This document shows positions 28,557 through 37,183 of a stretch of DNA of 38,529 nt, piece by piece; position 1 is the stretch's first letter; the number at the start of each line of letters is the position of its first letter. Position numbers and translations under genes: made by a program. Origin of the DNA: a virus; the IMG/VR virus record IMGVR_UViG_3300036985_003510, positions 1 through 38,529 of that record; one strand, 5' to 3'. The notes beneath the pieces are model-generated. The model did not search any database and was not told where the DNA came from. It worked only from the letters and a program-made list of their open reading frames with translations.

Positions 28557-30134
28557 TCATGACTTTACCAGAATGGACACGGGGCCCGCAAGTGGTACTC
28601 CGTTGTTATCGTACAGGTACACGCCGGCCAGAAGGGAAAAGCCAGTGCCCGTGAATATCCCGCCGCTGAATGCTGACCCTACCGAATTGCCCGGAGTTCC
28701 ACCATGATAGTATGAACCCGTACCAACAACATTGATTCCATTTCCTGCCGTCACATTAATACCATAGTTAGCGTCACACATATCAACCGTCTGTGTTGCT
28801 GCAACGAGCCTTTGAAATCTGGCTGACAACGCTGCGGTAGTGTCCCCAAATGTGAAACTGTTAGTTGGAGAGATACAACCAGAGGTGTTGCCGAAGAATG
28901 CACCGCCTAGAACTTGAAATGCTCCTGTCGGAGTGCTGCCATTCCATACGGTTGTATCCTCGACGCGCACCTTTTTTACAAAACTTGCTCCTCCAACAAC
29001 AACAAGGCTTCCCAGCCCAAGGGCTGTATATGCTCCGATGTCAGTTGCATTGGAAATTTTCACCGTCCCAGCCGCTAGGAAATCCGTGAGTGCTGCCGCG
29101 TCAAAATCAACAAGAGCCGTCCCCGCGCCGTTACAGAGTTGGGAGTTATCGAGGTCAATGGCCTTGCTGTAATCGGCCCTTCCGATGCTGACAAATGCCG
29201 CCGCGCCGTAATGGGTTGTTGCATCGCCTGTGTATGTGCCGCCTATCTCGGAATACTGCTTAGAGTGTTGTCTGTTTGCCGTGCCAGTGTAAACCGTGGA
29301 AGCACTGGTCAGAAAATCAAGGTTCGCGTGTACGGTAGCCCCCGCAGCATTCCACGGGCCATTAGTGCCATTCCAGCCGCCGCCGCCACTCGCCGCTGCC
29401 GTGGTAAGACCCGTGGCCAGTTCAGTGATCGGGATGTATTTCCCCGCGCCCTTTGCCGTTGGCCGCGTAAACATCCCATCGCCGCTTGCCCACACTCCAT
29501 TGGCTAAGGTGTCCCATTGGAACGCTTGCGCCCTGTTCTTCGTTGTTCCTACCGTGGCGATGTAGTCGAGTGACACTCCATCAAGTACAGTCGGCTTGTC
29601 TGTGATGTCGCCGCCGTTCCAGAGTTGCTCCACTGCGGTTATCACGCCCGAGGTCACGGTGACTTTCCCAAATACCACTATCGGGCTTGTCGTGTACCTG
29701 CTTGGATAGGTCGCGCTCCAGGATGCCGTGAGTGTTGTGGGTTGCGTGCTGCCGGGGTTTGCCCCGCCCGTCAAGGTGCCAATGATGTAGCCGGATGCTG
29801 CGATACTGCCCACGATTGCGAAGTACTCGCCGTCGAAGCGGGGCGTGCCACCAGTACCGGGGCACAGCAAGCCGACATCGTACTCCGAGGTGCCTACGCA
29901 GACTGTCCAGATACCGGCACGGACACGGACTGAATCGCTGCTTAATTGCTCACATTCAAAATGATATGCAGGTGCAAGGTAAGGATTATCAATCCCTGAT
30001 ACCGAAAACCCGTCAGGCCATTGCGTCAAGCGTGTTCCGTGCCCCTGTTGCGGATATGTGCGAGAGGCAACGTCTATCAGTTTGTTGATAGGCCTGCTTC
30101 TAAATCCCTTAATTTTTGGAGGAATATCAAGCAC
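28557..30134 (-). CDS. Large tail-fibre or tail-tip protein
   Basis: About 525 residues from GTG at 30134, chosen because GGAGG lies just upstream; the frame is open further but overlaps the previous gene. Beta-rich, with Gly/Ala/Thr/Ser-rich repeats (SGGGGWNGTNGPWNAAG, VVVGGASFVKK, NYGINVTAGNGINV) that resemble beta-helical fibres. No signal peptide. It follows the 30146 tail gene, so it is likely part of the tail tip or side fibre. Confidence 0.65.
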   Translation of the reverse strand: MLDIPPKIKGFRSRPINKLIDVASRTYPQQGHGTRLTQWPDGFSVSGIDNPYLAPAYHFECEQLSSDSVRVRAGIWTVCVGTSEYDVGLLCPGTGGTPRFDGEYFAIVGSIAASGYIIGTLTGGANPGSTQPTTLTASWSATYPSRYTTSPIVVFGKVTVTSGVITAVEQLWNGGDITDKPTVLDGVSLDYIATVGTTKNRAQAFQWDTLANGVWASGDGMFTRPTAKGAGKYIPITELATGLTTAAASGGGGWNGTNGPWNAAGATVHANLDFLTSASTVYTGTANRQHSKQYSEIGGTYTGDATTHYGAAAFVSIGRADYSKAIDLDNSQLCNGAGTALVDFDAAALTDFLAAGTVKISNATDIGAYTALGLGSLVVVGGASFVKKVRVEDTTVWNGSTPTGAFQVLGGAFFGNTSGCISPTNSFTFGDTTAALSARFQRLVAATQTVDMCDANYGINVTAGNGINVVGTGSYYHGGTPGNSVGSAFSGGIFTGTGFSLLAGVYLYDNNGVPLAGPVSILVKS

Positions 30135-30145
30135 TCTTGCCTCCA

Positions 30146-31009
30146 CTAAACTACAGCCTGACCACCCTCGTAAAGCCTCTTCTGCCAACCACCTGTATTA
30201 CCTCGTCCGCCATCATATCCTACTGTTCCCCACCATTCATTGACGATCTGTACCCATTTTGTGCTGACGTTTCTAACTTGTGGCGGCATCTTTAGCCACT
30301 GCGTGACAGGTTCTACTGTTGCTGCATTGCCATCCCAAAACGTTACGAATGGCTGTGACCATTTTACTCGCTGGAAATCTGTGTGAGGGAAATCTTCAAT
30401 CCCTGGCCTGTTAGTTGCGCCGTCTCCATTGGTCGTGTAGTCAAACACATAAAATATATTTTCCATCGACGCTTTAACATCATCAGCCCGCGCTGTTGTC
30501 ATGGTGCGGCGTATCACCCAGTAATAGGCCAGATAACCATTGACCCCCATATTACGCAGCCTAACATATGTCTGGATATATAGTCCTGCGCCCTCCGAAA
30601 ACGTTGCAATTGCTGTCATGCCAGTCCCACGCCTTACGGCAACCTCAGCAGACTCTAGTTCTGTATCGCTTCCACTAGAGCCGTTGAATGCAGGATGTGT
30701 TCTTAAATCTTTATCAAGGCGCACGCCGTCAAGTTCCCATATAGCACTTTCCTTTGCATTCTCTTCTTCGTCGCCTTCATCCGGTGCGGAGGCTGTCGTG
30801 CTGAATGTTGCACTGATAACAGCATAAACCCCTTTTTCGACGTGGATGGTGTCAGGATCAAGAGTATCGGCAATAGTCTGTGCATAGGCGTCAGCCTTGT
30901 CTTGCGGCCCGTGCCAGGTGCGGGTAATGATCCAGCCCTCATCAGGTTTCCAGTCGCGCTGTTCCGGCTGCTCCGTGAAGGCGTCAACGCCTATGATTTG
31001 TTCAGGCAT
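30146..31009 (-). CDS. Tail protein of unknown class
   Basis: 287 residues, largely beta, without signal peptide. Segments such as VYAVISATFSTT and GMTAIATFSEGAGLYIQTYVRL suggest stacked beta strands as in distal tail or baseplate proteins. Its place between the tape-measure region and the fibre genes fits a distal tail protein (Dit-like) or hub, but I see no diagnostic motif. Confidence 0.55.
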   Translation of the reverse strand: MPEQIIGVDAFTEQPEQRDWKPDEGWIITRTWHGPQDKADAYAQTIADTLDPDTIHVEKGVYAVISATFSTTASAPDEGDEEENAKESAIWELDGVRLDKDLRTHPAFNGSSGSDTELESAEVAVRRGTGMTAIATFSEGAGLYIQTYVRLRNMGVNGYLAYYWVIRRTMTTARADDVKASMENIFYVFDYTTNGDGATNRPGIEDFPHTDFQRVKWSQPFVTFWDGNAATVEPVTQWLKMPPQVRNVSTKWVQIVNEWWGTVGYDGGRGNTGGWQKRLYEGGQAVV

Positions 31010-31016
31010 ACATCAC

Positions 31017-31445
31017 CTAGTTTTCGAGAACGGTAAATACGAAGTCTCCGGTAGCAACACACTTTATTGCCATGCTTGTAACTGCGTAAGTGGTTGTCAG
31101 TCGAAACATCTGATACTCTTCCGAGTTCAATGTGAGGTTCGTAGTTGTGCCACAATCGAAACTAATGAATATGGTTTTGTTCGTCGTGGCATTTTCAAGG
31201 AAGCACAGACCATGACCCGACACCGCGCCTTCACCGAGTGACTGCCAAGCATTTGTTGCGCTATACATGACGCTATAGAACCGCGTGCCCGTCCAGTCCA
31301 CCTGCAACGTGGCGGGACTGCGGTTGATCGTAGATCCGTTCTTGGTCGCCTTCAAATGAGCGTTCATCGTGATCTCATCGCCAGCGATACAAACAGCCGT
31401 TACGATCACGCCAATCAACATCCCTACAAGAAAAACCCTTTTCAT
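31017..31445 (-). CDS. Secreted small beta protein in the tail operon
   Basis: 142 residues. Signal peptide (MKRVFLVGMLIGVIVTAVCIAG, about 1-22) then a compact beta domain with NGSTINRSPATLQVDW and YAVTSMAIKCVA segments and a Cys pair (about 93 and 108) that could form a disulfide in the periplasm. It follows the tape measure directly, where a tail-tip protein is usually found. Exported function cannot be told. Confidence 0.65.
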   Translation of the reverse strand: MKRVFLVGMLIGVIVTAVCIAGDEITMNAHLKATKNGSTINRSPATLQVDWTGTRFYSVMYSATNAWQSLGEGAVSGHGLCFLENATTNKTIFISFDCGTTTNLTLNSEEYQMFRLTTTYAVTSMAIKCVATGDFVFTVLEN

Positions 31446-32539
31446 TATTCACCTGCCATTTCTTTTAGTTTCTGATTCATTTCTTTTGTCAATTCTGCTT
31501 GTTCTTTTGCAAACTCCGCGTTGATCTCTGTGGCTTTCGCTGTGCGCTCCATCGCGCCGATCATAGGATTGAGTTGCCCGCCTTGGAAACCACCGATACG
31601 GGCAAGGGAATCACCCTGCGCCTGACCCACGGTAATGCCGCCAATGGCTTTAGCGTTCTTTTCTCCAAGTGCAGTTAGCTTTTCAGTGTACTTTAATCGC
31701 AGTTCGGTTTCCTTGGCCTGCCTCTTAACTGCCTGCGCTTCTTCCTCTGCTGCAAGGCCCGCTTTCCGCATTGCCTCTAACTTTTTGCGGTCAGATTCAT
31801 CTTGCGCTATTTGGGCATTCACCTTTTTGCCGAGAGGATCTCCTAAAGCAAGATTGATGATATTACCGCGGGCTGAATAATATATCGCCATCTTGAAGAA
31901 ATCAGAAACCTTATCTTTCAATACCGTCCATGAGCGATTGGCAAGAGAAAGATGCGTAATGCTTTCGGTCATTGCTTTATTGATTCCCGGCATTCCTTTT
32001 TCTGCAATGTCTCGCAATGCTGAATAGTATTCGGCGGCGGCTCCCTTTCCCATTATGTTATTTAAATCACTAACGGCAGTACCGCTGGTCTGTGCGCCCT
32101 GTGCTACCCTGAGAAGTAACTGTTCGGGTGATAGTGTTGATAATTCAGAAATGGAAACACCTAAACGCATAAAGGAATCAATCATCTGCTTGTTGCCCTT
32201 AACGGCTTCTTCCTGAGAATCAACCATCTTTGCCATTTTCTGCTGGAAGCCTTCACCGCTTGCTCCGGTAGCCTCAACCATATCTCGTATGCCCTCAACC
32301 TTACCGCTGGACATTCCTAATATCTTTGCGGTTCTATCGAGCGATGCGGCTTCCTTCATTGATTCACCGACAAAACTTACCACTTTAGATATGGCTGCGA
32401 TAACAGCCGTAACAGCCGTGAACCTTCCGATAGCACTTGCCGCAAACGAGGATGCGCCCTGCTTCATTCGTGACAGGCCCGCTTCCCAGCCGGATGCGTC
32501 AAGTTTCGCTGTCCCTTTTATTTCTGCACGAGCGGCCAT
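31445..32539 (-). CDS. Short tape measure protein
   Basis: 364 residues, the position and make-up of a tape measure: it starts with KGTAKLDASGWEAGLSRMKQ, has a hydrophobic helix (about 38-60, AVIAAISKVVSFVG) and then long helices with KLEAMRKAGLAAEEEAQAVKRQ. Tape measures set tail length at roughly 1.5 angstrom per residue, which gives about 55 nm, short for a siphovirus. The C-terminal coiled coil ends QAELTKEMNQKLKEM. Confidence 0.8.
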   Translation of the reverse strand: MAARAEIKGTAKLDASGWEAGLSRMKQGASSFAASAIGRFTAVTAVIAAISKVVSFVGESMKEAASLDRTAKILGMSSGKVEGIRDMVEATGASGEGFQQKMAKMVDSQEEAVKGNKQMIDSFMRLGVSISELSTLSPEQLLLRVAQGAQTSGTAVSDLNNIMGKGAAAEYYSALRDIAEKGMPGINKAMTESITHLSLANRSWTVLKDKVSDFFKMAIYYSARGNIINLALGDPLGKKVNAQIAQDESDRKKLEAMRKAGLAAEEEAQAVKRQAKETELRLKYTEKLTALGEKNAKAIGGITVGQAQGDSLARIGGFQGGQLNPMIGAMERTAKATEINAEFAKEQAELTKEMNQKLKEMAGE

Positions 32540-32540
32540 A

Positions 32541-33098
32541 TTAAACTGCCTTCATTTGTTCGCGGTACTTTTTTGCGCGGTCAAGTATTTCCCAGTTCCA
32601 CTCACTTATCAGGGAGGTATCGCCCTTCAATTCGCCAAGCACACTGTTGATGCTCATTGCCATCGGCAGGGGCATATTCCATGCGCGTGATTCTCCGACC
32701 ACCTTCATCACGGACACGGCGACAAGCAACGGCCACGGATGCAATGAGCCCCGCGCCTGTGCGCTTGTCTCGCGTACGGGCATAGCAATATGATCGTGCC
32801 AGTACGATTCAAAGTGGATAGTCTCCTCTGCGAAATCCAACTTGCGACACTCACGCCGCCACTGTTTCCATTCTTCGGGATGATCTACGTCAAACGCGGC
32901 TTGCGCCTGTTCAAAGGTCTGGCTGCAAATGTTCACCGCAAAAACAAGATCCTCTAATTTCTTCTCTGTCCCGTAGAAGTACGGTGATTCAGCGGCTTGC
33001 AGAATGAATACATGCCCGCAACACAAGGGGAGCAGTTTCCGATTGAGGACAACCGGACGTGGGCTGTAAATTGCATTCCGAAAGCATTGCTGAATCAC
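32541..33098 (-). CDS. Tail assembly protein, chaperone position
   Basis: 185 residues from GTG with GGAG seven bases upstream. Trp/His-rich helical protein; nothing in it shows a frameshift pair like lambda gpG/gpGT. It lies directly before the tape measure, the usual place of the tail assembly chaperone. The assignment rests on position. Confidence 0.5.
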   Translation of the reverse strand: MIQQCFRNAIYSPRPVVLNRKLLPLCCGHVFILQAAESPYFYGTEKKLEDLVFAVNICSQTFEQAQAAFDVDHPEEWKQWRRECRKLDFAEETIHFESYWHDHIAMPVRETSAQARGSLHPWPLLVAVSVMKVVGESRAWNMPLPMAMSINSVLGELKGDTSLISEWNWEILDRAKKYREQMKAV

Positions 33099-33118
33099 CG
33101 TGATCTCCTTCGCGGTTA

Positions 33119-33463
33119 TCAGTAAGTCATGGAATCTTCTTTGCGTACGGTCACGGTCAGCACAGCCTCTTCACGCTGGAATGATATGCTGGATGCTGTT
33201 ACGCGGCCCGTGAACGTGCCGATATTCAGCACGGCAGAAATGGCCGGGGCTGCTATCACCGCGGCACCCAACACAATGCCCTTCAACGTGGCTTCTGTAT
33301 ACGGGTCAGCGGTCAACACGGTTTTCGTATCGCTGGACTGGTCAGCAATCGTCTTTACCACGTTCGCGCCCTTTGTTTCCTCAACTGATTCGAGAGTAAC
33401 TACGCTGTAAGAGTAGGTGCCGTATCCGACTAATACCGTCACGCCTTTTTGTGCTATGCTCAT
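33119..33463 (-). CDS. Putative tail tube or connector protein
   Basis: 114 residues, strong GAGGAG site. Beta-rich (GVTVLVGYGTYSYSVVTLESVEE, then PAISAVLNIGTFTGRVTASSI and EEAVLTVTVRKED). The layout fits a small tail tube or connector protein, and no other candidate for the tube is present in this operon. Family not recognised with certainty. Confidence 0.5.
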   Translation of the reverse strand: MSIAQKGVTVLVGYGTYSYSVVTLESVEETKGANVVKTIADQSSDTKTVLTADPYTEATLKGIVLGAAVIAAPAISAVLNIGTFTGRVTASSISFQREEAVLTVTVRKEDSMTY

Positions 33464-33475
33464 TTTTTGTCTCCT

Positions 33476-33916
33476 CTATTGCGGCATCATTTTGAGTGTG
33501 CCGGTTAGTTCCGTTATCACGCTGTGCTCTTCAACTCTGTTTGTTCGCGGCCCTGGCGTCCATAGCAGGGCAGTGAAATCTGTAACGCTAAAGTTGTTCA
33601 GGTCAGCGGCAAGTCCATCCACCATGAGCGCGTCTGATATGTGCGCTACATAATCATCATGGACACTGGCGTCCGTCCCGCGTGCGTAGTGGCTGCGTAC
33701 GGTGATCCTGACTGCGACATTCCAGTTTCCGAGAATGCTTGCGTGCCGCATGTCCGGTTCGGCAGTCTCACAGGCAATCTCGCAATACGGCTCAACCATC
33801 TCCACGTTCTCGAACCGTGTCCCGATAGTCAGGCCGGTCAGGGTAGACAACGCGCCAAGCAGGTCATGGAAGGCGTGCTCCGTCTTGCGTTCGGGTAGAT
33901 GATATGGTGCGCTCAT
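33476..33916 (-). CDS. Tail terminator-like protein (gpU position)
   Basis: 146 residues, overlapping the gene before it by 4 bases. N-terminal helix (EHAFHDLLGALSTLTG), then strands and a central helix (DDYVAHISDALM), the pattern of tail terminator/minor tail U-type proteins. The order connector - gp10-like - this protein - tube matches siphovirus head-tail modules. Confidence 0.55.
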   Translation of the reverse strand: MSAPYHLPERKTEHAFHDLLGALSTLTGLTIGTRFENVEMVEPYCEIACETAEPDMRHASILGNWNVAVRITVRSHYARGTDASVHDDYVAHISDALMVDGLAADLNNFSVTDFTALLWTPGPRTNRVEEHSVITELTGTLKMMPQ

Positions 33917-34650
33917 GTTCCGCTATGCTTTCTGCCGTGCGCCATCAACTGCTTTTGCGCATAAGCCATCATGTCCTGCGCTACAAAGTTAATGCCCTTC
34001 TGTAACGCGGCGTAGCCAATCCTTTCCTTCCCTGATGCGCACTGGCTATCGTTAGTCGGTAAGTTTTTCCGGTCTACCTTGAATGGAATAATGAACTCTG
34101 CATATGGATTTGTGTCGCGCTCTTTTGCCATTTTAGTAGCAACGCGCCAAAAGTTTTTTCCGCCTATTTTCGTAACTTTGTCGGGAATAAACTTGGCTGC
34201 AACCCATGAAAACACAGCCTTGAAAGATCCGACCGTAGCAACACGCCGAGCAATAATCCTTTTTGATACGCGCAATCTATCTTTCAAACTTGTTGACTGA
34301 CCCATTCCAACATCCCTGTTAGTTCCTATGCTCTTACGTCCGTGCATTACTTTGCCTGTGGCTGTGTCAATCCATGTTGCGTTGCGCTCTTCGCCTCTGG
34401 CCTTGCGCCGTCCATGCAGCGTGAAGCCTGTAGTTTTCAGCACCCTGCTTATATATTTAGGCCACCATTCTTTCTGCCACATGCTAGCCACTGCACCTTT
34501 TACCGCTTTGGCTACAAACTGCGCGGCACGTAAGGCCATATTGCCGCAAGCCCTGTTAGTGGTTTCCGCAAATGTTTTCTTACATGCAACAGAATATTCA
34601 AGCATTGCCTTGCTCAATTCTGAATAGTCAATTTTGATGGTTGCGCTCAC
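33913..34650 (-). CDS. Head-tail connector/minor tail protein, gp10-like position
   Basis: About 245 residues from GTG at 34650, which overlaps the previous stop and follows GGGGAG. Basic and helical, with conserved-looking KAMLEYSVACKKTFAETTNRACGNMALRAAQFVAKAV at the start, a region seen in HK97 gp10-type neck proteins that are usually shorter. The basic central part (KDRLRVSKRIIARRVATVG) could touch DNA or the head surface. Confidence 0.55.
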   Translation of the reverse strand: MSATIKIDYSELSKAMLEYSVACKKTFAETTNRACGNMALRAAQFVAKAVKGAVASMWQKEWWPKYISRVLKTTGFTLHGRRKARGEERNATWIDTATGKVMHGRKSIGTNRDVGMGQSTSLKDRLRVSKRIIARRVATVGSFKAVFSWVAAKFIPDKVTKIGGKNFWRVATKMAKERDTNPYAEFIIPFKVDRKNLPTNDSQCASGKERIGYAALQKGINFVAQDMMAYAQKQLMAHGRKHSGT

Positions 34651-34970
34651 TTGCTCAACTCCCCGCACTCAAGCCGCAACAGCGTATCACCCGTAACCGA
34701 CAAGACATTGATGATCCTGTAAGTGTCGCTGCCTATCGCCACTGTATTGCCGGGGACGGGAACTAATGTCGCAACATCAGCGGCCTTAACAACAACCTCC
34801 AGCGTAGCCGCTTCGTCATAGGCACTCATGCCCAAATCGTCATTGACGTTTAGTTCCTGCACTATCCCGGTACACTCGTCATTGCCCTGCACCGTGACCG
34901 CGCTGCCCCAGTCGCCGGTCATCACGGCAAAGTCTGCGTCGAGCATTGTGGTGCTGATAGTCATTGTCAT
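34647..34970 (-). CDS. Head completion protein, lambda FII-like position
   Basis: 107 residues. Beta-rich: GDWGSAVTV, ATLEVVVKAADV, GNTVAIGSDTYRIINVLSV. A short barrel with the phrase VxIGxxxYxIxxV is typical of FII/head-closure proteins at the head-tail interface. No ribosome site precedes the ATG; a second ATG lies two codons later. Confidence 0.6.
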   Translation of the reverse strand: MTMTISTTMLDADFAVMTGDWGSAVTVQGNDECTGIVQELNVNDDLGMSAYDEAATLEVVVKAADVATLVPVPGNTVAIGSDTYRIINVLSVTGDTLLRLECGELSK

Positions 34971-35028
34971 CTAGCAAAAGGGGCGGGCAGGTTATTCACT
35001 ACCCGCCCCCTTGGTTTTTCGCTTCCTG

Positions 35029-35277
35029 CTACTTCGAGCCCCTGCGCTTGCGTGGGGCATCCTGCGGTTCGCTCGGTGCCACTGGCCCTATTGATCCCTT
35101 GCGGAATGCGAAGTCATCCCGCATCACCCAGTATCGCGCACCCTGCACCGGCTGGCCGTTAAACACGCCAGACAGTTTCACCTCGTCAACAACGGCTAGC
35201 ATTGCTGACGCCGTATCACCCTGCGTGCCTATCATCTCCCCACTAGGCAGTCTGAATACTAATGCCGCTGCTTGCAT
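35029..35277 (-). CDS. Small protein after the capsid gene
   Basis: 82 residues with GGAGGAAAC before the ATG. Short strands (ALVFRLPSGEM), then a Pro/Lys/Arg-rich tail. The gene sits right after the capsid gene, where small head-completion or decoration proteins are frequent. Unrecognised. Confidence 0.6.
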   Translation of the reverse strand: MQAAALVFRLPSGEMIGTQGDTASAMLAVVDEVKLSGVFNGQPVQGARYWVMRDDFAFRKGSIGPVAPSEPQDAPRKRRGSK

Positions 35278-35286
35278 GTTTCCTCC

Positions 35287-36192
35287 TTAGGCCGTCACGA
35301 GACGAACCACGCTGTTCTGTACCTTCTTGACTCCGTACAGCAACAGGACTTCACCGGACAGCTTGCCGCCGCCATCGTAGAAGGTCTTGTAGAGTACCGA
35401 CAGGCCGCTCTCCGGCTCCGTTATGACGCGCTGGTCAACCAAGTTGCCCTCACCAACATCAGCAAGAGGCTCCGGAGGGGTCATCGCAATGGCTATTGCA
35501 TCACGCCCAAATACCGCACCAGCGAGATTCTCGCTGTTCGACGGCATCGCACCATAACTGATGGTATCCATGCCAATCAGTTTCGGCAGGACCGCGCTGG
35601 ACATGAAGTTCTGTCCGGCTGTCGCGAAGATCAGGCCCAGATTGCTCTCGCCCATGATTGCGGCAGAATATGCCGTGTTGAGGAGCAGTGTGCGTTTCCG
35701 TTCCTTGATCTTGGTCTCAGCATACTGCCACAGCAGCGCAAGTTTCTGCTGGTCGAAGTCGGCAACCGCACAGGTCAACTTGTCTGTGCCGTCGGTATTG
35801 CCGTAGTTGGCCCCGGTCACGAGCGCGAGGGCCGTGTCAACAACCTGTTTCGCCAGCGAGTAGGTAGCACCAGCGGCCTTGTCTGCCCAGTAGTTGGCCA
35901 GGAGCTGGCCGGCTATCTTGCCTTCCATAGCATCCCAGCCCGCGCCTTCGAACAGGTCCATCGTGACCTGCGTTCCGGCAACGGTTCCGGTTCCTGTCAA
36001 CGCTGTCCCTGCGGTTTTCGTGGCCACAGTCGGGTCAGTCGAAACAGGGACGTACACGGAGTTATCCTGCACAGCATCACCGACCGCAACGCGAAAACTA
36101 AACGCATTGAGGGCCGGGAGCATGTACTTGAGTGCTGAAATTACGCGACTGTCTACCAGCGCGCTGTTGATCGAACTTATTGTGCTTGCCAT
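35287..36192 (-). CDS. Major capsid protein (HK97-fold)
   Basis: 301 residues with an AAGGAG site. It follows protease and scaffold and lies before head-completion genes, and has the segments of coat proteins of this size: N-arm (1-45), a P-domain helix (DQQKLALLWQYAETKIKERK, about 149-168) and a C-terminal A-domain (GVKKVQNSVVRLV end). No long N-terminal delta domain is present because scaffold is separate. It should be the most abundant virion protein. Confidence 0.85.
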   Translation of the reverse strand: MASTISSINSALVDSRVISALKYMLPALNAFSFRVAVGDAVQDNSVYVPVSTDPTVATKTAGTALTGTGTVAGTQVTMDLFEGAGWDAMEGKIAGQLLANYWADKAAGATYSLAKQVVDTALALVTGANYGNTDGTDKLTCAVADFDQQKLALLWQYAETKIKERKRTLLLNTAYSAAIMGESNLGLIFATAGQNFMSSAVLPKLIGMDTISYGAMPSNSENLAGAVFGRDAIAIAMTPPEPLADVGEGNLVDQRVITEPESGLSVLYKTFYDGGGKLSGEVLLLYGVKKVQNSVVRLVTA

Positions 36193-36204
36193 TGTCGTTT
36201 CTCC

Positions 36205-36660
36205 TTATTTGATTCCGAGCACATCAGCGTGCTTGGTTCTGAACTCTTCACGTGCCTTCGCGCCCTGGACCTTATCGTATGCCGCCAGTGCTTCGGCCTT
36301 TGATGCAAACGTAGCGACATCCGCGCCAGCGGCTGCGCCTTCCTCAACTGCCTTCTTGCTTCCCGTCGCTGCGGCTGCGGCAAACGCCGGATTAGCAAGA
36401 GCCTTCTGCGCCTTCTCAAGTTCCGACTTGGTTGCCGCGTGCGCCTTCTGTTCCACGTCCATAGCACTTACCGCCTTGGCAACTGCTTCCGCATTCGCCT
36501 TCACCATGGACTCAGCCTGAGCCTTGAACTCATCGCGCTCTTTCGTGACCGCGAGGAAGGCTTCACCATTGGCCTTCATTGCGGCTTCTGCCTCAACCTT
36601 AGCCTTCTCCGCAAGTTCGGCCCGCGCCTTTGCTTCGATCAGTTCTTCTGCGATTGTCAT
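36205..36660 (-). CDS. Scaffold protein
   Basis: 151 residues, GGAGGACATA before the ATG. Highly charged Ala/Glu/Lys coiled coil (about 5-90), an Ala-rich hinge (about 92-115) and a short basic C-terminus that could bind the capsid. It lies between protease and capsid as in many phages and is likely digested by the S49 protease during maturation. Confidence 0.8.
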   Translation of the reverse strand: MTIAEELIEAKARAELAEKAKVEAEAAMKANGEAFLAVTKERDEFKAQAESMVKANAEAVAKAVSAMDVEQKAHAATKSELEKAQKALANPAFAAAAATGSKKAVEEGAAAGADVATFASKAEALAAYDKVQGAKAREEFRTKHADVLGIK

Positions 36661-36669
36661 TATGTCCTC

Positions 36670-37164
36670 CTACGGATTGTCGGTTGTGAAAATGCGGATC
36701 ACGTTTGTGCAGGTGTTGATGATTCCGACACCGTACAACTTGATCTTGAGGTTGCTGCCCACAAGAGCCTTCTCGTACTTGGCCTCAAGCACAGTAGTAG
36801 CAACGATGTTGGTTGATGCCAGTGTCGAGGATGCAGTTGCCCCGGCAATGTCAGTCCCCGCTGTGGTCGTGCCTATGAATCGCGGCCTGTAGACCTTCAC
36901 GGCAGTCGGCTGCGTGATCTGGTTTGTCACGTAAATGTCAGTGACCGTGGTTCCGCTCCACGTCCCAAGCATTACCATGTTAGTTGACAGGGCATCGCCC
37001 CCCGTCAGAACCACTTCCACCTTGTCCAAGTAGCCGCTTATCGGCAACTGGTCAGAGTATTCGCTTTCGCCGTTCGTGACTACCATCGTGGTTGTGTAAA
37101 CGTCGGCACTCGCCACGCCTATCACAAGCCCCATCGCCATGAGTCCGATCAATACTTTCTTCAT
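36670..37164 (-). CDS. Secreted paralogue 2 at the head decoration locus
   Basis: 164 residues with AGGAG upstream. A clear Sec signal peptide (MKKVLIGLMAMGLVIGVASA, 1-20) then a beta domain (YTTTMVVTNGE, YLDKVEVVLTGG, DIYVTNQIT, VIRIFTTDNP). It is about half identical to the 37184 neighbour, and 27 bases (36850-36876) are exactly shared with 37367-37393. Lambda has its decoration protein nearby. A decoration protein that carries a signal peptide would be very unusual. Confidence 0.75.
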   Translation of the reverse strand: MKKVLIGLMAMGLVIGVASADVYTTTMVVTNGESEYSDQLPISGYLDKVEVVLTGGDALSTNMVMLGTWSGTTVTDIYVTNQITQPTAVKVYRPRFIGTTTAGTDIAGATASSTLASTNIVATTVLEAKYEKALVGSNLKIKLYGVGIINTCTNVIRIFTTDNP

Positions 37165-37183
37165 GTCTTTCTCCTTCTCTCTG

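Noticed and set aside
24364-31009. Diversity-generating retroelement for the fibre genes
   Set aside because: I looked for a reverse transcriptase and for template/variable repeats with adenine-specific changes and saw none.
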